Part shown: in pieces, positions 15,840 through 24,524 of the stretch | Layout: each line of letters starts with the position of its first letter | Position numbering within the stretch: the first letter of the stretch is position 1 | Source: Deltaproteobacteria bacterium | GTDB lineage: Bacteria; Desulfobacterota; Binatia; UBA9968; JAJDTQ01 | Length of the DNA: 35,165 nucleotides | Reading direction: 5' to 3' | Assembly (NCBI GenBank): GCA_026712905.1 | Contig: JAPOPM010000202.1 | Span: forward strand, 1 to 35,165 | Translations under genes and position numbers: made by a program | The notes under the pieces: generated by a model | What the model was told of the DNA's origin: nothing | The model's input: the letters and a program-made list of their open reading frames with translations, nothing else | The model's database searches: none

Positions 15840-17030
15840 ATGAACACCGATCGCGTGCTCGTGGCGGGGGCGGGGCCCGTGGGGCTGGTGGTGGCCCTCC
15901 ACCTCGCGCGGCACGACATACCCGTGACCGTGCTGGAGGCGGAGGCGGCGTTGCCGGAGACGTTGCGCGCCTCCACCTTCCACCCCCCTACCCTCGACAT
16001 GCTGGCATCCACCGGCGTAATGGACGATTTCCTGGCGATGGGTCTCAAGGCCCCCACCCTCCAGTACCGCGAGCGCGCCGGCTGCATCGCGGAGTTCGAC
16101 TTCGGACGGATCGCGGACGTCACCGCGCACCCCTACCGGCTCCAGTGCGAGCAGTTCAAGCTGAACCGCCTGCTCTACGAGAAGCTCGCGACCCTGCCTG
16201 GGGCGGAGGTACACTTCTCAAGCGAAGTGACGGGAGTGGAGGAGGACGGGCCGTCGGTGACCGTGGTGGTGGGACAAGGCGGCGAAACCCGCCGTTTCCG
16301 GGGCCGCTACCTAGTAGGGGCCGACGGCGCCCGCAGCAACGTGCGCAAAGCCTTGGACATCCCCTTCGACGGGTTCACCTGGCCCGAGCGCTTCCTGGTG
16401 GTGAGCACGCCCTTCCGGTTCGATGAGCACTTCGCCGGACTGGCGCCGGTGAGCTACTTCGCGGACCCGTTGGAGTGGTTCTTTCTGCTACGGGTGCCCG
16501 GGCTGTGGCGCGTGATGTTTCCCACCCGGCCGGAAGAAAGCGACGACGAAGTGCTGAGCGACGCCAGCGTCGAGCGGCGCCTCCAGAGCGTCCTGCCTAC
16601 GGGAACGCCCTACCCGGTGGAACACCGGACCCTGTACCCCGTGCACCAGCGCGTGGCCGCGCGCTATCGCCAAGGGCGCGCATTCCTCGCCGGCGACGCC
16701 GCCCACATCAACAATCCGCTGGGCGGCATGGGCATGAACGGCGGCATCCACGACGGCTACAACCTGGCTGAACGGCTCGCGCGGGTATGGCACGGGAGGG
16801 CGCCGGACGCGGACCTGGACGGCTACGAGCGCCAGCGCCGTCCCATCGCGCTGGAGTATGCCAACGTCCACTCCACCCGCAACAAGCTGAACCTCGAAGC
16901 CCGCGACCCCGACCGCCAGGAACAGTTCCGCCACACCATGCGCGAGACCGCCGCGGACCCGAAGAAGGCCTACGACTACCTCCTCCAGGTCTCGATGATC
17001 GCCAGCCTGAGACAGGCGGCGCGGCTGTAA
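15840..17030 (+). CDS. FAD-dependent aromatic-type monooxygenase
   Basis: The 396-residue protein has the FAD Rossmann motif GAGPVG (10-15), the DG motif VGADGARSNVR and the second FAD motif FLAGDAAHINNPLGGMGMN with D286. This is the class A flavoprotein hydroxylase set used for phenols, 3-hydroxyphenylpropionate and related rings. Larger members (PheA, TfdB) carry a C-terminal thioredoxin-like domain; this protein ends soon after the FAD domain and is nearer p-hydroxybenzoate hydroxylase in size. It lies inside the segment bracketed by the composite repeats. The ribosome binding site is weak. Substrate unknown. Confidence 0.87.
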   Translation: MNTDRVLVAGAGPVGLVVALHLARHDIPVTVLEAEAALPETLRASTFHPPTLDMLASTGVMDDFLAMGLKAPTLQYRERAGCIAEFDFGRIADVTAHPYRLQCEQFKLNRLLYEKLATLPGAEVHFSSEVTGVEEDGPSVTVVVGQGGETRRFRGRYLVGADGARSNVRKALDIPFDGFTWPERFLVVSTPFRFDEHFAGLAPVSYFADPLEWFFLLRVPGLWRVMFPTRPEESDDEVLSDASVERRLQSVLPTGTPYPVEHRTLYPVHQRVAARYRQGRAFLAGDAAHINNPLGGMGMNGGIHDGYNLAERLARVWHGRAPDADLDGYERQRRPIALEYANVHSTRNKLNLEARDPDRQEQFRHTMRETAADPKKAYDYLLQVSMIASLRQAARL

Positions 17031-17076
17031 CGACGTCCCGACGCGACCCCGGCCCGTAGCCGGAGCAAGTCGCCGA

Positions 17077-17370
17077 TCAGGCGCCGGTCACGTCGAAAAA
17101 GCGGATGGTCGGCGTCTCGGCGAGGTGATCTATCAGCTTGGCGCTGACGCCCCTTTCCCGCTGCCACGCGAGGTACTTTTCGTATTGCGCGCGCGTTTCC
17201 CATGTCGCCGCCAACAGCACGTTGTCGGCGTTGTCGCAGTTCTGCAGCGCGTCGACGCTTGTACAGCCGTCGTGAGCGCGCGTCTCCGCCAGAATCGACT
17301 TGAAGAACGTTACCAGATCGTTCCCGGTACCGGGCTTCGCGTTGGCTTCCACAACTACTCTTACAGCCAT
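17077..17370 (-). CDS. Antibiotic biosynthesis monooxygenase (ABM) family protein
   Basis: The ATG at 17370 is preferred to one at 17397 because a full AAGGAGGTC lies five bases upstream. The 97-residue product begins VRVVVEANAKPG and carries DGCTSVDALQN and LLAATWETRAQYEKYLAW, the compact ferredoxin-like ABM/YgiN fold. Such proteins are cofactor-free quinol-type oxygenases, or small dimers that assist polycyclic aromatic oxidation or heme breakdown. It is convergent with the flavin monooxygenase and divergent from the PhyH gene. The role is inferred from family only. Confidence 0.85.
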   Translation of the reverse strand: MAVRVVVEANAKPGTGNDLVTFFKSILAETRAHDGCTSVDALQNCDNADNVLLAATWETRAQYEKYLAWQRERGVSAKLIDHLAETPTIRFFDVTGA

Positions 17371-17583
17371 TTCAAGACCTCCTTCTCCAGAATCCAAACT
17401 CTTCAGGACGATATAGCAGGCTCTGGTCGACTTTGCTCGTGGTGCAGTGCCGTCACGTCAGTATTTGCTGAAGGATCGCCTTCCAGGCGCGCTTGACAGA
17501 CCGTGTTGCCGAGGCCAGATTAGCCCTTGGCCGGGCCGTTCCTGCCCTGTTCCAAGACATTGCTGTTTTGACGGAGACCGAAA

Positions 17584-18393
17584 ATGCCCAAGGTACTGAC
17601 ACAAGAACAGATGGACGCCTACCATCGCGACGGATTTCTGTTTCCCGTCCGTGTCATGGACAGGGAGTCCGCGCGTGCGTTGAGGGGCAAACTGGAGGAC
17701 GTGGAGCAGACCATCGGCGGCGAGCTCCAGGACCGTTACCGCATCAAGGCCCACCTTCCCTTCCCCTGGCTCAACGAGCTGATCCGCAACCCGGTGATGC
17801 TCGACGCGGTGGAGGACATCATCGGGCCGAACATCCTGTGTTGGGGCTCCAGCTTCTTCACCAAGAACGCCCACGATCCCCGGTTCGTTTCCTGGCACCA
17901 GGACACCACCTATTATGGTCTGGAACCGCGGGAGACCCTGACCGCCTGGTTCGCCTTCACCGACAGCAGGGTCGAGAGCGGCTGCATGAGAGTCATCCCG
18001 CGCTCCCACGCGGCGGGCGCGCTCCGGCACGTGGAGACCTTCGCCGAGGACAACCTCCTGTCCAGGGGCCAGACCATCGAGGGCGTGGACGAGTCCAAGG
18101 CGGTGGACGTGGAGCTCGAGGCGGGCGAGATCTCGTTCCACAGCGAGGCCGTGATCCATGGCTCCAATCCCAACGAGTCGGATGACCGGCGACTGGGCTA
18201 CTCCATCCACTTCATCGCGCCGCACGTGCACCAGACCCTGTTCGACCATGCCAGCGCGACGTTGCTGCGCGGCGTCGACACCCACGGCCACTGGGAGGCC
18301 GAACCGGTGGCCAAGCAGGACTTCGACCCCGAGTGCCTCGCCGCCCTCGACCGCAACCACCAGCAGTACAAGGCCAACAAGCAAGAGGCGTGA
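17584..18393 (+). CDS. Phytanoyl-CoA dioxygenase (PhyH) family protein
   Basis: The 269-residue protein carries the iron ligands of a non-heme Fe(II)/2-oxoglutarate dioxygenase: WHQDTTYYGL with H105 and D107, and VIHGSNPN with H192, followed by a RRLGYSIHF segment that supplies the 2-oxoglutarate-binding arginine. PhyH relatives hydroxylate or halogenate small molecules, and many act in secondary metabolism or in breakdown of phosphonates and fatty acids. ACGGAG precedes the ATG. The 213-base upstream spacer has a TTGACA at 17493-17498 without a convincing -10. The SDR gene follows 78 bases later and may oxidise the hydroxylated product. Confidence 0.87.
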   Translation: MPKVLTQEQMDAYHRDGFLFPVRVMDRESARALRGKLEDVEQTIGGELQDRYRIKAHLPFPWLNELIRNPVMLDAVEDIIGPNILCWGSSFFTKNAHDPRFVSWHQDTTYYGLEPRETLTAWFAFTDSRVESGCMRVIPRSHAAGALRHVETFAEDNLLSRGQTIEGVDESKAVDVELEAGEISFHSEAVIHGSNPNESDDRRLGYSIHFIAPHVHQTLFDHASATLLRGVDTHGHWEAEPVAKQDFDPECLAALDRNHQQYKANKQEA

Positions 18394-18471
18394 CGCCGCC
18401 TCGTCGCAGAGACCGCCGCAACCGCGTCCGTAGTATCCAGATTCAAGTCACTTCGAGAAAGGGCATCTTAA

Positions 18472-19320
18472 GTGTCTGATAAACCATTAAACGACAAGGT
18501 CGTGATCATCACGGGCGGGGCTGGCGGCATGGGCACCACCATGACCCTCGCCGTGCTGGCGGACGGAGCGCGGGTAGCGGTGGTGGACAACCAGGAAGAG
18601 CGTTGCCAAGCCTTGGCCCGGAGCGTCGCGGGCGTGGCGGAAGAAGGCGCCCTCATGACCCTCACCGCGGACATCACCCAGGCGGAGGAATGCGAGCGGG
18701 TGGCGGCCGCGGTCGTCGGCCGCTTCGGGCGCGTGGACGCGCTGGTCAACGCCGCCGGCATCGGCATGCAGACCGTGCGCGCCAACTACATGAGCGAGCC
18801 CGTGCGCTTCTGGGAAGTGGAACCCGACCGCTGGCAGAGCGTGATGGACGTCAACTGGAAGGGCGCCTTTCTGATGGCTCGCGCCGTCACGCCCCACCTC
18901 GTGGAGCAGGGCTCCGGCCGCATCATCAACGTCACCACCAGCCTCGACACCATGTTCCGGGGCGCCTACACCCCTTACGGCATGTCCAAGGCCGCCCTGG
19001 AAGCCGCCTCCGCGAGTTGGGCCAAGGACCTGGAAGACACCGGCATCACCGTCAACGTGCTGGTGCCCGGCGGTCCCACCAACACGAGCTTCATCCCCGA
19101 AAACGCACCCTTCGACCGCGGCAAGCTGGTCCAGCCGGAGGTCATGGCCGCCCCCATCCGCTGGCTCGTGTCCGACGCCTCCCAAGCCGTCACCGGCTGC
19201 CGCTTCGTCGGCAACGACTGGGACACAACCCTGGAGCCCGACGAGGCCGCCCGAGCCGCCTGCCGCCCGGCCGCGTGGCAAGACCTGACCTCCCAGGCGG
19301 CCTGGCCCGACCGGAAGTAG
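18472..19320 (+). CDS. Short-chain dehydrogenase/reductase
   Basis: The start is GTG at 18472, giving 282 residues. The Rossmann motif TGGAGGMG is at 14-21, VVDN supplies the acidic residue favouring NAD, NAAG follows at the usual place, and the catalytic pair is Y169-x3-K173 (YGMSK) with a preceding NVTTS serine. The protein ends with an extension of about 30 residues (RAACRPAAW and beyond) beyond the classical SDR core. It sits 78 bases after the PhyH gene and directly before the second composite repeat, so it is the last gene of the repeat-bounded group. It probably oxidises or reduces a hydroxyl made by the preceding oxygenases; this is inference. Confidence 0.87.
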   Translation: MSDKPLNDKVVIITGGAGGMGTTMTLAVLADGARVAVVDNQEERCQALARSVAGVAEEGALMTLTADITQAEECERVAAAVVGRFGRVDALVNAAGIGMQTVRANYMSEPVRFWEVEPDRWQSVMDVNWKGAFLMARAVTPHLVEQGSGRIINVTTSLDTMFRGAYTPYGMSKAALEAASASWAKDLEDTGITVNVLVPGGPTNTSFIPENAPFDRGKLVQPEVMAAPIRWLVSDASQAVTGCRFVGNDWDTTLEPDEAARAACRPAAWQDLTSQAAWPDRK

Positions 19321-19348
19321 CGCCCGCGGCAGGCCTGAACCCCTCCAC

Positions 19349-19443
19349 GCCATTCCCGCGGAACAGGCCGTGTCAAGACGCCATCTGAGAGAGACGACAA
19401 CCCCCTGAATCGTCATTCCCGCGGAAGCGGGAATCCAGGGGTG
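19349..19443 (+). repeat. Composite dispersed palindromic repeat, copy 2 (blocks A and B)
   Basis: Block A at 19349-19380 differs from copy 1 by only a few bases (GGCCGTGTCAAGACG against GACCGTGTCAAAACG). Block B at 19411-19443 is identical to copy 1 over the hairpin and CCAGGGGTGG. The spacer between blocks is unrelated in sequence, so the blocks are the conserved parts. The region 19321-19644 holds no gene. Confidence 0.85.
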
Positions 19444-19507
19444 GGGAGGCGGGGCAACGCCGCTGTAGTGCCCCACCACCGCCCCTGGACTCCCGCTTCC
19501 GCGGAAA
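19411..19507. repeat. Inverted pair of block B repeats, long hairpin
   Basis: Block B at 19411-19443 is followed at 19482-19507 by an inverted copy reading CCCCTGGACTCCCGCTTCC and GCGGAAA. Between them GGGGC and GCCCC (19451-19455, 19470-19474) extend the pairing. The whole can fold into a long stem after the SDR gene, ending in a TTTTT tract on the plus strand, so it may terminate transcription before the transporter operon. Confidence 0.7.
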
Positions 19508-19511
19508 ATTT

Positions 19512-19540
19512 TTGATTTGCCGTCCCCTGCCGCTTTTGAT
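19512..19540 (+). promoter_or_regulatory. Weak promoter candidate for the transporter operon
   Basis: TTGATT at 19512-19517 and TTTGAT at 19535-19540 are 17 bases apart, each with four of six consensus matches, directly after the inverted repeat pair and about 105 bases before the PotD-like start. No stronger pair was seen in the spacer. Confidence 0.25.
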
Positions 19541-19644
19541 AAGGGTCGGCTCACGCAACGGGCTCGCGCCTGTTTGTTTGAGTTTGGGTTGCTGACGGCT
19601 TCAACGGTTTGGCAAGTCGACATTCGAGACAGGAGGGATGATCC

Positions 19645-20727
19645 ATGAAGGACTCCAAGGAGACCAGCGGTACGAAGGGCGTCAACCGCCGTGCGTTCAT
19701 CGGTGGCGGCGTAGCGGCCGGCGCAATGATATTGGGAGCACCCTACATCGCGTCCAAGGCCCGGGCCAAGACCAAGACCATCTACATCAACACCTGGGGC
19801 GGAAGCTGGGGCAAAGCGGAGGCCGAGGCCTACTACAAGCCCTATGAGAAGGCCAGCGGGATCGCGGTGAAACCCGTCACGCCGGTGTCGTTCGCCAAGA
19901 TGAAGGCGCAGGTGCTCTCGGGCCACTACGAGTTCGACGTGGCCGGCATGGGACGGTCCGACTCCATCCGCGGGCTCAACGACAACCTGCTGGAGCACAT
20001 CCACTACGACATCATCCGCCTGACCGACTATCCGCCGGACACCATCGGCTACAACGGCATCTCGCGCCATTCCATCTCCACCAACCTCGTCTACAACAAG
20101 AAGAAGTTCCCCAACGGCGGCCCGCAGTCCTGGGCCGACTACTGGAACGTGGAGAAGTTCCCCGGCAACCGGGGCGCCTACAAGGACGCCGCCCGGATGC
20201 TGCCGTTCGCGCTGCTGGCGGACGGTGTGCCCAAGGACAAGCTCTATCCCCTGGACATCGATCGCGCCTTCAAGAAGCTCGACGAGCTCAAGCCCCACGT
20301 CAAGGTTTGGTGGCGGCGTGGCTCCCAGTCGGTGCAGCTCGTGCGCGACGGCGAGGTCGACATGATGCCCATGTGGAACACCCGGGCCGGGGTGGCGGTG
20401 GAGCAGGGAGTGCCCCTCGAGGTGATCTGGAACCAGGCCCACATGCGCCGTTCCAACTGGATCGTGGCACGCGGCACTCCCAACGCGGCGGAGTCCTGGC
20501 GGTTCGCGCAGTTCTGCCTGAAGCCCGAGAACCTGGGGGTCTTCTGCCGCCTGATGAACACCGGCCCGTGGATCACCGGGGCCTACGAGCACATCGACGA
20601 GAAGAAGGCGCGGATGATGCCCACGTGGAAGGACAACCTGCCGCTCACGTACCAGCCCGATCCGCTGTGGGTGGGCACGAACCTGAGCGCGCTGACCAAG
20701 CGTTTCAACCAGTGGCTGGCCACATGA
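19645..20727 (+). CDS. ABC transporter substrate-binding protein, PotD-like (family 1), Tat-exported
   Basis: The 360-residue protein has a twin-arginine signal: NRRAFIGGG at residues 14-22, a hydrophobic stretch, and a likely cleavage after KARA at 41. The mature part starts TKTIYINTWGGSW and has KMKAQVLSGHYEFDVAGMG, typical of the extracellular solute-binding family 1 that includes spermidine/putrescine PotD. Tat export means it folds in the cytoplasm before reaching the periplasm. AGGAGGGATGATCC sits before the ATG. It heads an operon with two permeases, an acyl-CoA synthetase, an enoyl-CoA hydratase and the ATPase. The co-genes argue for an organic-acid-type ligand rather than a polyamine, which is inference. 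Confidence 0.87.
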   Translation: MKDSKETSGTKGVNRRAFIGGGVAAGAMILGAPYIASKARAKTKTIYINTWGGSWGKAEAEAYYKPYEKASGIAVKPVTPVSFAKMKAQVLSGHYEFDVAGMGRSDSIRGLNDNLLEHIHYDIIRLTDYPPDTIGYNGISRHSISTNLVYNKKKFPNGGPQSWADYWNVEKFPGNRGAYKDAARMLPFALLADGVPKDKLYPLDIDRAFKKLDELKPHVKVWWRRGSQSVQLVRDGEVDMMPMWNTRAGVAVEQGVPLEVIWNQAHMRRSNWIVARGTPNAAESWRFAQFCLKPENLGVFCRLMNTGPWITGAYEHIDEKKARMMPTWKDNLPLTYQPDPLWVGTNLSALTKRFNQWLAT

Positions 20728-20755
20728 GACTGGAGGGTTCGACGGACCGCCACGA

Positions 20756-21643
20756 ATGAATGCGACCTCCGCAAGGCCCGCCGACATCGCTGCCGGCAGG
20801 AAGGCGTCCAGGCCGTGGCGCTCCCGCGCCAACATATCGGCCTGGACGCTTTCCGCGCCGGCGGTGTTGTTTATCGCCGTCCTGTTCGTCTATCCGCTTC
20901 TGGACGTCGCCGTCATCAGCTTCACCGACCCGACGCTGTCGCTCGTCAACTACCGGGAGTTCTTTTCGTCGCCGCTCTACGCCAGGGTGCTGGGGAACAC
21001 GTTCTGGTTCGCCTTCGTGGTGACCCTGATCTGTCTGCTCCTGGGCTATCCCCTGGCCTACGTCATCGTACGGTACGGCGGCACCCTGGGGTTCGCGCTG
21101 CTGCTGGTGGTGGCCATGAGCTTCTGGACGAGCTTTCTCGTCCGCACCTACTCGTGGCTGGTGATCCTGGGCAGCAAGGGGCCGGTCACCAAGCTGCTGG
21201 ATTGGGTGGGCTTCGATCCGGTGCCGCAGATCCCGTTCAACAGCTTCGCCACCACCCTCGGCATGGTGCACATCCTGATCCCCTACATGATCCTGTCGAT
21301 CTACGCGGCCATGCAGAAGATCGACCCGAACCACCTGCGGGCAGCCGCCAGTCTGGGGGCCACCCCGTTCCAGGGATTCCGCACGGTCTTTCTGCCCTTG
21401 AGCCTGCCGGGGGTGGTCAACGGTTGCACGCTGGTCTTCATCATCTGCCTGGGCTTCTACGTCACGCCGGTGTTGCTCGGCGGACCCAGGGACCAGATGA
21501 TCGCCGGGCTCATCGGCGAGCAGATCGAGGAGCTTCTCGAATGGGGCTTCGCCTCGGCCATGGCTGTGGTGCTGCTGGCGACCACCATGGCGCTCCTGGC
21601 CGTCTACAACCGCTTGGTGGGGTTGGACAAGCTCTGGGGATAA
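20756..21643 (+). CDS. ABC transporter permease, PotB-like
   Basis: The 295-residue inner-membrane protein has about six transmembrane helices (first about 30-50, LSAPAVLFIAVLFVYPLL) and the EAA loop RAAASLGATPFQGF followed by LPLSLPGV, which docks the ATPase. It pairs with the next permease to form the channel of a spermidine/putrescine-type importer. It lies 28 bases after the PotD-like gene. The nearest purine-rich site (GGAGGG) is more than 15 bases upstream, so the start at 20756 is uncertain by a few codons. Confidence 0.88.
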   Translation: MNATSARPADIAAGRKASRPWRSRANISAWTLSAPAVLFIAVLFVYPLLDVAVISFTDPTLSLVNYREFFSSPLYARVLGNTFWFAFVVTLICLLLGYPLAYVIVRYGGTLGFALLLVVAMSFWTSFLVRTYSWLVILGSKGPVTKLLDWVGFDPVPQIPFNSFATTLGMVHILIPYMILSIYAAMQKIDPNHLRAAASLGATPFQGFRTVFLPLSLPGVVNGCTLVFIICLGFYVTPVLLGGPRDQMIAGLIGEQIEELLEWGFASAMAVVLLATTMALLAVYNRLVGLDKLWG

Positions 21644-21652
21644 GTGCGCGCC

Positions 21653-22426
21653 ATGAACCTCCTGAGAGCCATCGCCATCGCCATCGGCGCCTTCATCGCG
21701 GCGCCGATGTTCATCGTCATCCCCATGTCGCTGAGCGACTCACCCTCGTTCGCGTTCCCGCCCACGGGTTACTGGCTGGGGTACTACCGGGAATATTTCA
21801 GCAACGAGCTGTGGACGGCGCCGACCATCAACAGCGCCATCATCGCCACCGCCACCATGTTCGTGACCATGGCGCTGGTGGTGCCGGCCTCCTTCGCCCT
21901 GGTGCGCTTCCGGTTCCCGGGCCGCGGGCTGGTGAACTTCCTGCTGATGATGCCGCTCATGGTCCCCCACATCGTGCTGGCGCTGGGCTACTACGCCGTT
22001 TTCAGTCCGGTAGGCCTGACCAACAACCACATCGGGGTCATCATCGCCCATTCCTGTGTGTCCGTGCCCGTGGCCTTCCTGATCGTATCCGCCACGCTCA
22101 AAGGCTTCGACCGCAACCTCGAACGCGCCGCCATGAGCGCCGGAGCGGGACCGCTCCGGACCTTCCTCCACGTCACCCTGCCGGTGCTGCGCCCGGGCTT
22201 CCTCGTGGCCTCGCTGTTCGCCTTCCTCCACTCGTTCGACGAGACCGTCATCGCCATCTTCATCGCCGGGCGCGACGCCTCCACCCTGCCGCGGAAGATG
22301 TACGAGAGCGTGCGGCTGGAGGCTGACCCGGTGCTCGCGGTGGTGTCGAGCCTGCTGTTCACGCTGGTGCTGATCGGCACGGCGATCGCGGCGGTGACAC
22401 GCAAGAGGCCGGTCCATGCCACTTGA
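21653..22426 (+). CDS. ABC transporter permease, PotC-like
   Basis: The 257-residue protein has six hydrophobic helices and the EAA-type loop RAAMSAGAGPLRTFLHVTLP. It is the second permease of the importer. The ATG at 21653 is chosen; a GTG at 21644, directly after the PotB stop, is an alternative but has a GGGGA too close for use. The gene overlaps the next start codon by 11 bases, which ties the acyl-CoA synthetase to the same transcript and suggests coupled translation. Confidence 0.87.
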   Translation: MNLLRAIAIAIGAFIAAPMFIVIPMSLSDSPSFAFPPTGYWLGYYREYFSNELWTAPTINSAIIATATMFVTMALVVPASFALVRFRFPGRGLVNFLLMMPLMVPHIVLALGYYAVFSPVGLTNNHIGVIIAHSCVSVPVAFLIVSATLKGFDRNLERAAMSAGAGPLRTFLHVTLPVLRPGFLVASLFAFLHSFDETVIAIFIAGRDASTLPRKMYESVRLEADPVLAVVSSLLFTLVLIGTAIAAVTRKRPVHAT

Positions 22427-24524
22427 ACAACTCCTCAAGCCGAGGTCCATCGCGGTCTACGGCGCCAGCGAGAACCGCGGCCCGGGCCGGCGCATCCTGG
22501 AGATGCTCGACAGGATGGGCTACGGCGGCACGGTCTATCCCATCAATCCGAGATACGAGACGGTGCTGGGCAAGCGCTGCTACCCCGGCCTGGAGGAAAT
22601 TCCGGAAGGCATCGACGCCATCGTCTTCTGCGTCAACCACCGGCTCGTGACCGAGCCCTTCGAGATGGCCGCGGCACGCGGCTACGGCGCCGCGGTGGTG
22701 CTGGACGGTGGCTTCGCGGAACATGGCGAGGAAGGCCGGCGCCGGCAGCAGGCGCTGCAATCCGCGGCGCGCGCGTCCGGCATGGCGATGTGCGGCCCCA
22801 ACTGCATGGGCGTTCTCAGCCCGCACCACCGCACGAGCCTCTACACCTCCAACCTGCTGCATCCCGAGAAACTCCCGGGCAACGTCGCCATCGTCACCCA
22901 GAGCGGCTCCATCGCCATCGGGCTCCTGACCGACTGCCGCCGCTTCGGCTTCAGCCACGTGGTCTCCACCGGCAACGAGGCGGTGACCACCACCGCCGAG
23001 TTCATCGAGTACCTGGCCGACGACCACGACACGCGGGTCATCGCCACCTTCACCGAAACCATCCGCGACCCGGAACGATACGTCGCCGCCCTGGACAAGG
23101 CGGCGGACGGGGGCAAGCCCGTGGTGGTGCTCAAGGTCGGGCGCAACGAGCGCACGCGCCGCGCCATCACCAGCCACACCGGCGGCCTCGCCGGCGAGGC
23201 CCGAGTCTTTTCCGAGGTACTCAAGCGCCACCGGGCCATCGAGGTCGGCGACATGGACGAGTTGACCGAGGTGCTGGCGTGTTGCCAGGGGGAACGCTGG
23301 CCCGGCGGGCGGAAGCTCGGTGTCGTGACGGCGTCCGGAGGCCAGGCCGAACTGATCCTGGACGTAGCCGGAGCCGCCGGCCTTTCGCTGGCGCCGCTGT
23401 CCGAAGCCGGCCGCCGCGAAGCGGAGCGCGTCATCGGCCCCATCACCGGCGACGGCAACCCCCTCGATGCCTGGGGCGACGGCAGATTCGACGTGAACAT
23501 GCCCCACGCGTTGGAGGTGCTGGTGGCGGAGCCCGACGTGGACTCCATCGTCATGGTGAGCGACAGCCGCGACGACTCGCCCATGGTCCCCACCCAGTAC
23601 ACGCAGTACCTGGCCGAGACGGCCCAGCGGACGACCAAGCCGTGCTATTTCATGAACACCCGGCCGGGGCTCTTTCGACAGGAATTCGCCGACGCCCTGC
23701 GCGCGGTCGGCGTGCCCACCATCGGCGGAGCACGCCAGGGCCTGGGCGCGGTGGACCGTCTGGCGCGCTGGGCCATGCCACAATTCGATCCCCTGCCCGA
23801 GCCGCCGCCCACCGCCCGGATCGCCGCCTGCCTGCGCAACGGCAACCGGGAACGCGCGCACATCAACGAGGTGGACGCCAAGAAGCTGCTCGGCGAGGCC
23901 GGGGTGCCGGTGGTGCGGGAAACGATCGTGGCGTCGCGCGACGAGGCCCTGCAAGCCGCCCGTGACATCGGCTATCCGGTCGTGCTCAAGGTGGCGTCCG
24001 ACGACATCCCGCACAAATCGGAACGGGGACTGGTGGTCGCGGGCCTCGCCGATGAGGCAGCGTTGGCGGGCGCCTTCGATGACATGGCGGCGACGCTGGA
24101 AGGGATTTCGCCCCCACCCGCCGACGCCGTGTTCATCTTGCAGGCCATGGTCCGGGACGCGGTGGAACTGTTCATGGGGGTGAGCCGCGACTCCGACTTC
24201 GGACCGGTGCTGGCCTTCGGGTTCGGCGGCGTCCTGGTGGAAATCTTCGACGACGTGGCGCTGCGGCCACTGCCGCTCCGCGACGGCGACGTCAATGCCA
24301 TGATCGGCGAGACTCGGGGGCGCCGGCTTTTGGGAGGCGTGCGCGGCCAGGCCCCGCGCGACGTGCAGGCGATACGCGAGTGCCTGACCGCCCTCGCGGG
24401 GTTCGCCTGGGCCGAGCGGGACTCCATCGCCGAGATCGATTTGAACCCGGTGATGGCCCTTCCCCGGGGCCGGGGATGCATCGTGGTGGACGCGCTGATC
24501 GTCCCGCGGGAGAACAATTCATGA
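22416..24524 (+). CDS. NDP-forming acyl-CoA synthetase (fused alpha-beta, ACD-type)
   Basis: The 702-residue protein joins the alpha part, with a CoA-binding domain (VYGASENRGPGRRIL near residue 14) and the phospho-histidine loop SHTGGLAG (H254), to a C-terminal ATP-grasp beta part with DIPHKSERGLV (H533) and FGFGGVLVE. Family members make acyl-CoA from an acid, CoA and ATP with ADP and phosphate as products, or run the reverse reaction. Its start overlaps the PotC gene and its stop overlaps the hydratase start (ATGA), so it is a core member of the importer operon. It most likely activates the imported acid; the substrate is unknown. Confidence 0.9.
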   Translation: MPLEQLLKPRSIAVYGASENRGPGRRILEMLDRMGYGGTVYPINPRYETVLGKRCYPGLEEIPEGIDAIVFCVNHRLVTEPFEMAAARGYGAAVVLDGGFAEHGEEGRRRQQALQSAARASGMAMCGPNCMGVLSPHHRTSLYTSNLLHPEKLPGNVAIVTQSGSIAIGLLTDCRRFGFSHVVSTGNEAVTTTAEFIEYLADDHDTRVIATFTETIRDPERYVAALDKAADGGKPVVVLKVGRNERTRRAITSHTGGLAGEARVFSEVLKRHRAIEVGDMDELTEVLACCQGERWPGGRKLGVVTASGGQAELILDVAGAAGLSLAPLSEAGRREAERVIGPITGDGNPLDAWGDGRFDVNMPHALEVLVAEPDVDSIVMVSDSRDDSPMVPTQYTQYLAETAQRTTKPCYFMNTRPGLFRQEFADALRAVGVPTIGGARQGLGAVDRLARWAMPQFDPLPEPPPTARIAACLRNGNRERAHINEVDAKKLLGEAGVPVVRETIVASRDEALQAARDIGYPVVLKVASDDIPHKSERGLVVAGLADEAALAGAFDDMAATLEGISPPPADAVFILQAMVRDAVELFMGVSRDSDFGPVLAFGFGGVLVEIFDDVALRPLPLRDGDVNAMIGETRGRRLLGGVRGQAPRDVQAIRECLTALAGFAWAERDSIAEIDLNPVMALPRGRGCIVVDALIVPRENNS

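Noticed and set aside
17493..17522. Promoter for the PhyH gene based on TTGACA
   Set aside because: The -10 position at proper spacing (AGATTA) has too few consensus matches to support a call.
18487..20835. Minus-strand frame of 782 codons
   Set aside because: Spans the SDR, the repeat region and the PotD-like gene in antisense and has no domain pattern.
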